Shown here: positions 27,944 to 34,851 of the stretch, one piece after another
How the letters are laid out: the number at the start of each line of letters is the position of its first letter
How positions within the stretch are numbered: the stretch's first letter is position 1
Assembly (NCBI GenBank): GCA_944350445.1
Contig: CALVOW010000017.1
Coordinates: 1 to 34,851 of the forward strand
Source: an uncultured Bacilli bacterium
GTDB lineage: Bacteria; Bacillota_I; Bacilli_A; RF39; UBA660
DNA length: 34,851 bases
Direction: 5' to 3'
Notes under the pieces: generated by a model
The model's input: the letters and a program-made list of their open reading frames with translations, nothing else
The model's database searches: none
Told to the model about the DNA's origin: nothing
Program-made: the position numbers and the translations under genes

Positions 27944-29749
27944 ATGGAACAAAAAAATATTCGAAATTTTTCAATTATTGCACATATTGATCATGGTAAA
28001 TCAACACTAGCTGATCGCATTTTAGAAGAAACGAAAGCCATTACGAAAAGAGAATTACAAGATCAAATGTTAGATAGTATGGATATTGAAAGGGAAAGAG
28101 GCATAACTATTAAATTAAACACCGTTAGACTAACTTATAACTATCAAGGAGTTGATTATATTCTAAATTTAATTGATACTCCGGGTCACGTTGATTTTTC
28201 GTATGAAGTAAGCCGTAGTTTAGCAGCTAGTGATGGAGCCATATTAGTTGTTGATGCCACCCAAGGGGTAGAAGCTCAAACGATTGCTAATATGTATCTT
28301 GCTCTTGATAATGATTTGGAAATTATTCCGGTTATTAATAAAATAGATTTGCCAAGTGCAGATATTTTAAAAGTAAAAAAGGAATTAATTGATACTTTTG
28401 GTTTTAAAGAAGAGGAAATTATTTTAACTAGTGCCAAAACTGGGGAAGGTATTAAAGAATTAATTCAAGCCATTATTGAAAGAATTAAGCCTCCTAAGGG
28501 CGATAAAGCTAAGCCATTAAAATCTTTAATCTTTGATAGTTTATATGATTCTTATCGAGGCGTTTTAACATTAACAAGAGTTTTTGATGGTGAACTTAAA
28601 GTCGGAGACAAAATTAAGTTTATGCAAACTAATTCTTTATATGATGTCACGGAATTATTTGTTTATACACCAAATTTTTTGAAAGTTAATAGTTTAAGTG
28701 TTGGGGAAGTAGGTTATGTAGTTGCTTCAATTAAAAACATTAGTGATGTTAAAGTTGGAGATACAATCACTTGCTTTAATAATCCAGCCGATGCTCCTTT
28801 ACCAGGATATAAACCAATGCAACAAGTTGTTTTTACAGGACTATATCCAACCGAGAGCAATAAATATAATGATTTACGAGAAGCTCTTGAAAAATTAAAA
28901 TTAAATGATGGTGGTTTTTCTTTTGAGCCAGAAACTAGTGAAGCTTTAGGGTTTGGTTTTCGTTGCGGTTTTCTTGGCTTATTACATATGGATGTTATTG
29001 AAGAAAGATTAGAGCGCGAATTTAATTTAAATTTAATTGCAACTAGTCCGTCTGTTATTTATGAAGTATTACTTACGGATGAAAGTATTATGATGATTGA
29101 CTCGCCTCAAAAATTACCAGCTCCAACGAAGATTAAAACTATTAGTGAACCTTATATTTTAACTCATATTTTTACTCCTAGTGAATATATTGGTCCTCTA
29201 ATGGAACTATGTCAAAATAAACGAGGAACTTATAAATCAATTGAATATATAACCCCTGAGCGAGCTATTTTATATTATGAATTACCACTTTCTGAGATTG
29301 TTTATGATTTTTTTGATAAATTAAAAAGTATTTCCAAAGGCTATGCCTCTTTTGATTATGAATTAATTGGTTATAAAGCTAATAATCTTGTTAAGATGGA
29401 TATTTTAGTAAATGGGGAAATTGTTGATGCTTTATCAGTTATTGTTCATAAAGACTTTGCTTACAATCGGGGTAAAGTAATTGTTAATAATTTAAAGAAA
29501 ATGATTCCAAGACAAATGTTTGTCGTGCCTATTCAAGCGGCAATTGGTTCAAAAATAATTGCTAGAAGTGATATTAAAGCGATGCGAAAAGATGTTTTAG
29601 CTAAATGTTATGGAGGAGATGTATCAAGAAAGAAAAAACTTTTAGAGAAACAAAAAGAAGGAAAAAAACGCATGAAACAAATTGGTAGTGTAGAAATTCC
29701 GCAAGAAGCTTTTTTAGCGGTTTTATCTAACGAGGAAATTGATGACTAA
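27944..29749 (+). CDS. lepA: Elongation factor 4 (LepA), ribosome-acting GTPase
   Basis: 601 residues from ATG 27944; the GTG at 27929 lies too near the promoter box. The G1 motif AHIDHGKST is at residues 13-21. It is followed by the [11 protein letters not shown] switch [20 protein letters not shown], and TSAKTGEGI, then the LepA-specific C-terminal domain ([31 protein letters not shown]). It acts on the ribosome during translation. The next gene overlaps its stop by 8 bp. Confidence 0.97.
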   Translation: MEQKNIRNFSIIAHIDHGKSTLADRILEETKAITKRELQDQMLDSMDIERERGITIKLNTVRLTYNYQGVDYILNLIDTPGHVDFSYEVSRSLAASDGAILVVDATQGVEAQTIANMYLALDNDLEIIPVINKIDLPSADILKVKKELIDTFGFKEEEIILTSAKTGEGIKELIQAIIERIKPPKGDKAKPLKSLIFDSLYDSYRGVLTLTRVFDGELKVGDKIKFMQTNSLYDVTELFVYTPNFLKVNSLSVGEVGYVVASIKNISDVKVGDTITCFNNPADAPLPGYKPMQQVVFTGLYPTESNKYNDLREALEKLKLNDGGFSFEPETSEALGFGFRCGFLGLLHMDVIEERLEREFNLNLIATSPSVIYEVLLTDESIMMIDSPQKLPAPTKIKTISEPYILTHIFTPSEYIGPLMELCQNKRGTYKSIEYITPERAILYYELPLSEIVYDFFDKLKSISKGYASFDYELIGYKANNLVKMDILVNGEIVDALSVIVHKDFAYNRGKVIVNNLKKMIPRQMFVVPIQAAIGSKIIARSDIKAMRKDVLAKCYGGDVSRKKKLLEKQKEGKKRMKQIGSVEIPQEAFLAVLSNEEIDD

Positions 29750-30833
29750 TTCTGTCTATTTACATATTCCTTTTTGTAGTTCTCTTTGTACTTATTGTAG
29801 TTTTACAAAGTTTTTTTACAACGAAAAAATGGTCTATTCTTACTTAAATTCGCTTTTAAGGGAAATTAAAACTAAATATAGAGGAGAAATAATAAAAACC
29901 ATTTACATTGGGGGAGGTACACCTAGTTGTCTTTCAGTAAAAGAATTAGAATATTTATTTAAAATTATTAAGATTTTTAATTTTGATGCAAATATAGAAT
30001 TTACAATGGAAGTAAATCCTGAATCATTAACTCTTGAAAAATTAAAGTTAATGCAAGAAAACAAAGTTAATCGTATTAGTATGGGAGTAGAATCAACAAT
30101 TTTAAAAAATTTAAAATATTTAGGTCGTAATCATGATTTTTCCCTGGTTAAAGAAAAAATGCAATTAATTAGGGAAGTTGGTATTACAAATATTAATATT
30201 GACTTAATATATGCTTTAAAAGATCAAACCTTAAAAGATTTAAAAATGGATATTTTAAATATTTTATCTTTAAAACCAACACATATATCAACTTATTCCT
30301 TAGAAATTTACCCTCAGACGATTCTTGGAATTAAGCAAGAAAAAAATATCTCGGAAGACCTTGATTTTCAAATGTATGAATTAATATGTCAAGAGTTAAA
30401 AAAACATGGTTTTATGCATTATGAAATTAGTAATTTTTCCAAACCTGGTTATCAATCTCGTCATAATTTAGTTTACTGGAATAATGAAAACTATTATGGT
30501 TTTGGATTAAGTGCCGCCTCTTATATAGAAAATATTCGAAGAACTAATACTTCCTCTTTAAAAAAATATTTAGCTGGCAATTTCTTAGGTGAGGAAGAAG
30601 TTTTAACAAAAAAAGATATTTTATCATATGCTTTAATTTTAGGATTTCGAAAAATTGAAGGAATTAATAAAAACATGTTTTTTAAAAAATACGGAGTTAA
30701 TCTTTTAGATTTATATAACATAAAAGATTTATTAAAAAAAGGATTATTAAAAGAAAATGCTTTTAATATTTATATTCCTTGTGATAAAATATATATAGAA
30801 AACAGTATATTAATAAATTTTGTAGGAGAGTAG
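29742..30833 (+). CDS. hemW: HemW-type radical SAM heme chaperone
   Basis: 363 residues from ATG 29742. The radical SAM motif CSSLCTYC (Cys12, Cys16, Cys19) is followed by Ser-Phe. The lack of the extra Cys seen in HemN points to HemW, a heme chaperone, over true coproporphyrinogen oxidase. [16 protein letters not shown] and the C-terminal [20 protein letters not shown] also match. It overlaps lepA by 8 bp, the same order as in many Firmicutes. A GAGGAA site (29731-29736) precedes it. Confidence 0.93.
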   Translation: MTNSVYLHIPFCSSLCTYCSFTKFFYNEKMVYSYLNSLLREIKTKYRGEIIKTIYIGGGTPSCLSVKELEYLFKIIKIFNFDANIEFTMEVNPESLTLEKLKLMQENKVNRISMGVESTILKNLKYLGRNHDFSLVKEKMQLIREVGITNINIDLIYALKDQTLKDLKMDILNILSLKPTHISTYSLEIYPQTILGIKQEKNISEDLDFQMYELICQELKKHGFMHYEISNFSKPGYQSRHNLVYWNNENYYGFGLSAASYIENIRRTNTSSLKKYLAGNFLGEEEVLTKKDILSYALILGFRKIEGINKNMFFKKYGVNLLDLYNIKDLLKKGLLKENAFNIYIPCDKIYIENSILINFVGE

Positions 30834-30834
30834 T

Positions 30835-31416
30835 ATGGATAAAATAAATTATTTTCAAAAAGAATTAACATATATAAAAAACGAAAGAATAAGAAATAGT
30901 TGTAAGACAATGATTAGTTTACTTCCTGATTATTTTTTTGAAATACCAGCTTCATCAACTGGTAAATATCATCCTGAGTTTACGCTAGGAGAAGCAGGGT
31001 TAGTTCGCCATGTAAAAGCTGCTGTTATGATAGCTAAAGATTTATTAGATAACCCTTGTATTGGTTCTAAATATACAAGTGATGAAAAAGATTTAATGTT
31101 AATGGCTTTAATGCTTCATGATGGACTTAAAAGTGGTTTAACGCATAATCGCTATACACAATTTGATCATCCAACATTAATTAAAAATTATATTATGGAT
31201 AATAAAGATGAGTTAGAATTAACTCCTGATGAATTAAAATTTGTCGGACGGGTTATTGAATCACATATGGGTCCTTGGAATAAAGATTATAATGGTAATG
31301 AAGTTTTACCAGTTCCTAAAACGAAATATGAAAACTTTGTTCATATGTGTGATTATTTAGCTAGTAGAAAATATTTAAATATTAAATTTGATTCTAATAA
31401 TGATATTATATTATAA
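30835..31416 (+). CDS. HD-domain phosphohydrolase
   Basis: 193 residues. The HD metal ligands are visible: His59 (RHVK), His95-Asp96 (LHDG), His112 (FDHP), His144 (ESHMGPW) and Asp173 (MCDYLAS). This is the full HD set for a phosphohydrolase or phosphodiesterase. The substrate is not known. It follows hemW by 1 nt with an AGGAG site, so it belongs to the lepA-hemW transcript. Confidence 0.87.
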   Translation: MDKINYFQKELTYIKNERIRNSCKTMISLLPDYFFEIPASSTGKYHPEFTLGEAGLVRHVKAAVMIAKDLLDNPCIGSKYTSDEKDLMLMALMLHDGLKSGLTHNRYTQFDHPTLIKNYIMDNKDELELTPDELKFVGRVIESHMGPWNKDYNGNEVLPVPKTKYENFVHMCDYLASRKYLNIKFDSNNDIIL

Positions 31417-31439
31417 TTTTAGTTGTCAACAAAAATAGG

Positions 31440-31468
31440 TTGACACGTATTTATTTTTAGTATATAAT
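31440..31468 (+). promoter_or_regulatory. Consensus promoter of rpsP-khpA
   Basis: TTGACA (31440-31445), 17 bp, TATAAT (31463-31468): both boxes match the SigA consensus exactly, as expected for a ribosomal protein gene. Confidence 0.9.
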
Positions 31469-31495
31469 CTTATTGAAATGAAAGGAAGTGTTAAA

Positions 31496-31768
31496 ATGGC
31501 AGTTAAATTAAGATTAAAAAGAATGGGAAGTAAAAAGAAACCAGTATATCGTATTGTTGCTATTGATTCACATACAAAAAGAGATGGTGAATATATTGAA
31601 CTTGTTGGTACTTATAATCCCCTAACAGAACCAAAAACTGTAAAAATTGATGAAACAATAGCTTTAAAATGGTTAAGTAATGGAGCTATTCCAAGCGATA
31701 CAGTTCGTAATTTATTAAGCGAAGCTGGTATTATGAAAAAATTCCATGAATCAAAGAAAGGCAACTAA
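31496..31768 (+). CDS. rpsP: Small ribosomal subunit protein bS16
   Basis: 90 residues from ATG 31496, with AAAGGAAG just before it; the in-frame ATG at 31478 lies too close to the -10 box. The sequence [39 protein letters not shown] and the C-terminal half match bS16 throughout. The khpA start follows 1 nt after the stop. Confidence 0.97.
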   Translation: MAVKLRLKRMGSKKKPVYRIVAIDSHTKRDGEYIELVGTYNPLTEPKTVKIDETIALKWLSNGAIPSDTVRNLLSEAGIMKKFHESKKGN

Positions 31769-31769
31769 T

Positions 31770-32018
31770 ATGGATTATGTTGCTTTAACAGATAAACTTG
31801 TCAAGTCTTTGGTTTTAGAACCAGATATGGTAACTGTTAAAGAATTTAAAACAGATTCCGAAAACAAAGTCGTGATTGAAGTTTTGGTTAGTAATCAAGA
31901 TTTACCAAGAGTAATTGGTAAAGGTGGTCGTACCATTAATGCTATTCGTACAATTGTAGCTGCAAGTAGTAGTTTACACGATCATAAATATGTCCAAATT
32001 AATGTGGAAGGCTTTTAA
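31770..32018 (+). CDS. khpA: KH-domain RNA-binding protein KhpA
   Basis: 82 residues from ATG 31770. A single type-II KH fold with the GxxG loop IGKGGRTI is followed by NAIRTIVAASSS. It is an RNA-binding protein that in other Firmicutes pairs with KhpB/EloR and affects cell elongation. The ribosome-binding site is within the rpsP end. In Bacillus the order continues with rimM, trmD and rplS, but here a terminator follows at once. Confidence 0.93.
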   Translation: MDYVALTDKLVKSLVLEPDMVTVKEFKTDSENKVVIEVLVSNQDLPRVIGKGGRTINAIRTIVAASSSLHDHKYVQINVEGF

Positions 32019-32039
32019 ACTAGTTTTACTAGTTTTTTT
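32017..32039 (+). terminator. Terminator of rpsP-khpA
   Basis: An 8-bp stem (AAACTAGT with ACTAGTTT, 32017-32024 and 32028-32035) with a 3-nt loop is followed by T to 32039. The stem starts in the khpA stop codon. Confidence 0.82.
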
Positions 32040-32053
32040 AATATAAAAATATC

Positions 32054-32084
32054 TTGACTTTCTAGTTAACTGGAATGTTATCCT
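32054..32084 (+). promoter_or_regulatory. MerR-type operator and promoter with 19-bp spacer
   Basis: TTGACT (32054-32059) and TATCCT (32079-32084) are 19 bp apart. The spacer holds the palindrome TTCTAGTT-AACTGGAA (32060-32075), with one mismatch. A stretched 19-bp spacer with a dyad between the boxes is the hallmark of MerR-family targets. It lies upstream of the merR gene, so it may serve autoregulation. Confidence 0.6.
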
Positions 32085-32101
32085 TGATATGAAAGGAGAA
32101 T

Positions 32102-32130
32102 TTGACATTTTAGCTTAAATATTATATAAT
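32102..32130 (+). promoter_or_regulatory. Consensus promoter of the merR gene
   Basis: TTGACA (32102-32107), 17 bp, TATAAT (32125-32130), an exact SigA match. It is the second promoter before merR and should give steady expression. Confidence 0.82.
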
Positions 32131-32153
32131 TTACCTAATTTTAGGGGGTAGTT

Positions 32154-32504
32154 ATGTATCGAATAGGTGAATTTGCTATTTTAACTGGGGTTAGCGTTAA
32201 GACTCTTCGTTATTATGATTATATTAATTTACTGAAACCTTCAAAGATTGATCAATATACAAATTATCGATATTATACTAATGAAGAATTAACAAAGTTT
32301 CAAAAAATTGAATATTTAAAGAAATTAGGTTTTACCTTAGAAGAAATAAAAGCTAATTTAGCAAATCTTACACCACATTGTATAGAACAAAAAAAGGAAG
32401 AATTAAAAGCTAAAAGAGATTTAATTATGACCCAAATTGCAGAACTAGATCTTTTAAAAGAAAGTCTAATTCAAAATAAATCGAAAGTATTAAGTAAACG
32501 TTAA
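32154..32504 (+). CDS. MerR-family transcriptional regulator
   Basis: 116 residues. The N-terminus (MYRIGEFAILTGVSVKTLRYYD) is the MerR winged helix-turn-helix, then NYRYYTNEEL and a helical dimer arm (about 75-110). There is almost no C-terminal sensor domain, so the signal bound is unknown. Ribosome-binding site AGGGGG. The operator-like dyad and 19-bp spacer upstream fit its own family. Confidence 0.9.
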   Translation: MYRIGEFAILTGVSVKTLRYYDYINLLKPSKIDQYTNYRYYTNEELTKFQKIEYLKKLGFTLEEIKANLANLTPHCIEQKKEELKAKRDLIMTQIAELDLLKESLIQNKSKVLSKR

Positions 32505-32521
32505 TAAATGTCAATAAAAAA

Positions 32522-32728
32522 ATGGATAGAAAAAAAAGAATAGAAGAGTTAGAAAATTTAAGACAGAATTATTTAGCTTTGAGGGAATTTGTTATTTATT
32601 ATAAAAATGCTTTGGAATATAATGAAAACCTTCAAAATAGCCAAATAGAACATGAAAAAGAAAATGTTAAAGTTAAAAAATTAGTTTTAACAAAGCCATT
32701 TTATGGCAAAAACTTAGTAGTTGATTAG
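32522..32728 (+). CDS. Small charged coiled-coil-like protein, unknown
   Basis: 68 residues, rich in Glu/Lys, with a helical heptad-like start (RIEELENLRQNYLALREF). It begins 17 nt after the merR stop, but no clear ribosome-binding site is seen before the ATG. It could be translated by coupling, or could be a remnant. No family recognised. Confidence 0.45.
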   Translation: MDRKKRIEELENLRQNYLALREFVIYYKNALEYNENLQNSQIEHEKENVKVKKLVLTKPFYGKNLVVD

Positions 32729-32750
32729 TCAAATAAATAATCATAGTATT

Positions 32751-32777
32751 AAAGGGAATAATAGTTGTTCTCTTTTT
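32751..32777 (+). terminator. Terminator of the merR unit
   Basis: An 8-bp stem with one G-U pair (AAAGGGAA, 32751-32758, with TTCTCTTT, 32768-32775) and a 9-nt loop is followed by T to 32777. Confidence 0.6.
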
Positions 32778-32912
32778 GTTTATTTATAAAATTTATAAAT
32801 ATATATAAGAGTATAGCGTAAAAATTAATTTATTGTTATAAATAAACACTTTTAATTATTCTCTTTATTTATTTTTAAAAATATAATATAATTATATCTA
32901 AGGAGTTAAAAA

Positions 32913-34058
32913 ATGAATGCAGAAATGATAAATGAACGTGATTTAATTACAATGAAATTATTGTATTATTTTATCACGATAAAAAATTATAACCCTATTA
33001 TTGTGCAAGGGGCTAAAAATGAAATATGGCTTGAAAATTTAGAAGAAGATGTGAAAATTGTTCGAATTGTTAACAATTATATTCACAATAACGAACAAAT
33101 GGAATTTGATATTTTTAAAACTAAAAGATTAGTTAATAAAATTAAGAAAAAAACGTTTTCTTTTAAAATGCAAGTTTTAAATATATTTACAGATCTTGGG
33201 GAAAATGTTAATTTTCAAAAAATAAGTACTGATGATAAAATATATAAATATATTAATGTCAAAGAAGAAGAGGATATTTTAAATAATAGTATTATTCAAA
33301 GTAATTTTAGTGATTTAAAGAATAATTTTCAATTTAATGAAAATGGTTTTAATTTATTTTTAAAAATTACTAATGAAATTAATCAAAAAAATAGACAAGA
33401 AGCTATTAAAAATGGAGATATATTTGAACCAAAAAAGATAATTGTAACTTATGTTTTAATAGGTATTTTAGTGTTTATTTATTTATTTGGTTTAATTACT
33501 AAAACTGATTTAATTCAACCATTTGCTGTTTATGGTCCATATATTCGATACTATAATGAATATTATCGACTTATAACAGGTACCTTTTTGCATGGAGGTA
33601 TTCTGCATTTGCTTAGTAACTGTTATGCTTTATATATAATTGGTTCGCAAATTGAAGGTTTTTATGGTAAAAAGAAATTTTTACTTATTTACTTTTATAG
33701 TGCCATTATGGGAAGTTTATTAAGTATTACTTTATCAGATTATGCCTCAGTTGGAGCCAGTGGAGCTATCTTTGGTTTAATGGGAAGTTTATTATACTTT
33801 GGGTATTACTATCGTGTTTATCTTGGAAGTACTTGGAAAAGTAATATATTACCGGTCATTGTTTTAAATATTGTTTTAAGTTTTATGGTTCCGGGAATTG
33901 ACTATTTTGGACATATTGGTGGCTTAATTGGAGGAATTCTGATGAGCATGGCAGTTGGACTTAAATATAAAGATAATAAGCGTGATCAAATTAATGGTAT
34001 TATTCTATCAATTATCTTTTTTGTCTTCTTAGTTTATTTAGGAATATTTTTAAAATAG
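32913..34058 (+). CDS. Rhomboid intramembrane serine protease (GluP/YqgP type)
   Basis: 381 residues. An N-terminal cytoplasmic domain (about 1-170) precedes about seven membrane helices, the layout of Bacillus YqgP/GluP. The catalytic serine is Ser283 in VGASGAIFG and the partner is His334 in FGHIGGLIGG. FLHGGILHLLSNCYAL carries the conserved His/Asn helix. It cuts membrane proteins within the bilayer. The ribosome-binding site AAGGAG and AT-rich TATAAT-like boxes precede it. It is followed by a terminator. Confidence 0.93.
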   Translation: MNAEMINERDLITMKLLYYFITIKNYNPIIVQGAKNEIWLENLEEDVKIVRIVNNYIHNNEQMEFDIFKTKRLVNKIKKKTFSFKMQVLNIFTDLGENVNFQKISTDDKIYKYINVKEEEDILNNSIIQSNFSDLKNNFQFNENGFNLFLKITNEINQKNRQEAIKNGDIFEPKKIIVTYVLIGILVFIYLFGLITKTDLIQPFAVYGPYIRYYNEYYRLITGTFLHGGILHLLSNCYALYIIGSQIEGFYGKKKFLLIYFYSAIMGSLLSITLSDYASVGASGAIFGLMGSLLYFGYYYRVYLGSTWKSNILPVIVLNIVLSFMVPGIDYFGHIGGLIGGILMSMAVGLKYKDNKRDQINGIILSIIFFVFLVYLGIFLK

Positions 34059-34083
34059 AAGAAGTTTCATACTTCTTTTTTTT
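34057..34083 (+). terminator. Terminator after the rhomboid gene
   Basis: A stem of 7 bp (AAGAAGT with ACTTCTT), extended by a G-U and an A-T pair, has a 5-nt loop and is followed by a T-run to 34083. The 5' arm includes the stop codon. Confidence 0.82.
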
Positions 34084-34109
34084 ATCTCATAAAGTTTAAA
34101 GAGGTGTAT

Positions 34110-34787
34110 ATGAGATTTTTGAAAAATTTAATGGTAATGCTCCTTCTTTTGACGCTTGCAAATCCAATTTTTGTTCAGGCTGAAGAGAGTTTAATTCCAA
34201 ATGCTAAAAGTGGACTTTTAATGGAAGCATCAACGGGGACAATTATTTGTGAGAAGAATATTCATGAAAAAGTAAGTGTGGCTTCAATGACTAAAATGAT
34301 GGGGATGATTTTAATAATGGAAGCCTTAGAAGATGGTAGTATTAGTTTGGAAGAAAAAGTTACGGTTAGTAAAAATGCTAGTGGTATGGGTGGATCCCAA
34401 ATTTGGCTTGAAGAAGGCGAGCAAATAACGGTTTTGGATTTAATTAAAGGAATTATGATGGCTAGTGCTAATGATGGTATTGTTTGTATGGCTGAACGAA
34501 TTGCCGGAACTGAGGCTGATTTTGTGAAAATGATGAATGATAAAGCCAAAGAATTAGGACTTAAAAATACTAATTTTGTAAATCCAACGGGACTTGATGA
34601 AGAAAATCATTATTCAAGTGCTTATGATATGGCAATTATTGCTCGTGAGTTAATTAAACATGAAGAAATATTTAACTATACAAGTATTTATGAAGATTAT
34701 TTAAGAAAAGGAACAAATCGTGAATATTGGCTTGTTAATACTAATAAAGTCGTGTTTATATTTTGCAATAAAATCAATTATTGTTAA
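34110..34787 (+). pseudogene. D-alanyl-D-alanine carboxypeptidase (S11), interrupted 3' end
   Basis: 225 residues from ATG 34110. The start has a signal peptide (cleavage likely after Ala24, VQA), then the active-site SMTK (Ser59-Lys62) and SAN (Ser119-Asn121) of penicillin-binding D,D-carboxypeptidases. Up to LVNTNKVV (about residue 215) the sequence matches the family, but it then changes to VFIFCNKINYC and stops. The usual KTG motif and C-terminal domain are missing; the family is about 380-400 residues. The change falls at 34754, next to repeat-bearing DNA, so the gene was probably split by an insertion. A real second half may lie beyond the window. Confidence 0.8.
34755..34770. repeat. 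First copy of a 16-bp direct repeat
   Basis: TTTATATTTTGCAATA, identical to 34811-34826, with copy starts 56 bp apart. It begins at the point where the carboxypeptidase gene loses its family sequence. Confidence 0.85.
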
Positions 34788-34790
34788 ACG

Positions 34791-34814
34791 TAAATACAAT
34801 TAGACTTGTATTTA
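34791..34814. repeat. 9-bp inverted repeat next to the direct repeats
   Basis: TAAATACAA (34791-34799) and TTGTATTTA (34806-34814) form a perfect stem with a 6-nt loop. Together with the direct repeats it looks like recombinase-binding DNA at a mobile-element end. Confidence 0.6.
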
Positions 34815-34826
34815 TATTTTGCAATA
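34811..34826. repeat. Second copy of the 16-bp direct repeat
   Basis: TTTATATTTTGCAATA, identical to 34755-34770. Its first bases are also part of an inverted repeat with 34791-34799. Confidence 0.85.
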
Positions 34827-34851
34827 GTTTTATATGTTTGTACGAATAGTG

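Noticed and set aside
32092-32113. Start of a gene after the AAAGGAG upstream of merR
   Set aside because: The only frame from the TTG is a few codons long and overlaps the merR promoter.
34755-34851. Group II intron or named insertion sequence end
   Set aside because: No intron 5' consensus and no recognised terminal repeat. The window ends too soon to name an element.

Overview
The window looks like a chromosome segment from a very AT-rich member of the Bacillota/Mycoplasmatota side of the tree, most likely an uncultured gut Bacilli lineage (RF39-like). This is inferred from gene content: RNase J, dnaG-rpoD-trmK, PcrA-LigA, KhpA, a GluP/YqgP-type rhomboid, many XRE regulators, and a surface protein of a type I associate with such genomes. 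TGA is a stop and Trp is TGG, so the standard bacterial code applies and this is not a Mycoplasma-code genome. Almost all genes are on the + strand. The exceptions are a collagen-like protein cut by the left edge and RNase J.

Layout. 1-215: start of a Gly-X-Y repeat protein (-). 353-3004: a small membrane protein, a DUF5131 radical-SAM-like protein, a lipoprotein, and an alkylation-repair pair (MGMT and 3-methyladenine glycosylase). 3102-6056: ABC exporter plus a DUF1287 protein. 6148-9376: four XRE regulators, three of them membrane-anchored with an outside tail, around one unknown gene. 9435-12355: two tiny membrane proteins and a second ABC exporter. 12356-12818: no gene recognised. 12827-14506: RNase J (-), divergent from the dnaG-rpoD-trmK operon (14634-18116). 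18109-20905: leader region and a large secreted surface protein. 21038-26449: pcrA, nucleotidyltransferase, lipoprotein, ligA. 26843-27772: Rpn-type nuclease. 27944-31416: lepA, hemW, HD hydrolase. 31496-32018: rpsP-khpA. 32154-32728: merR and a small ORF. 32913-34058: rhomboid protease. 34110-34787: a D,D-carboxypeptidase gene that loses its family sequence near 34754 and runs into repeat-bearing, non-homologous DNA.

The most interesting part is 18109-20905. A short leader ORF contains a run of eight G, the longest in the window, in the frame of a G GGG GGG slippery heptamer, and stops two codons later. A -1 ribosomal frameshift, or one extra G in DNA or RNA, would instead open a 58-codon frame. 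That frame runs through a strong intrinsic terminator and the next gene's ribosome-binding site, and ends 11 nt inside the next gene. This predicts on/off or fractional control by translation-driven antitermination. The controlled gene encodes an 855-aa exported protein whose last part has a short segment with high GC and few A, just before a GVRPV motif. This looks like the variable region of a diversity-generating retroelement (DGR) target with a C-type-lectin-like fold. No reverse transcriptase or template repeat lies in this window. Together these features suggest a surface protein varied in both expression and sequence.
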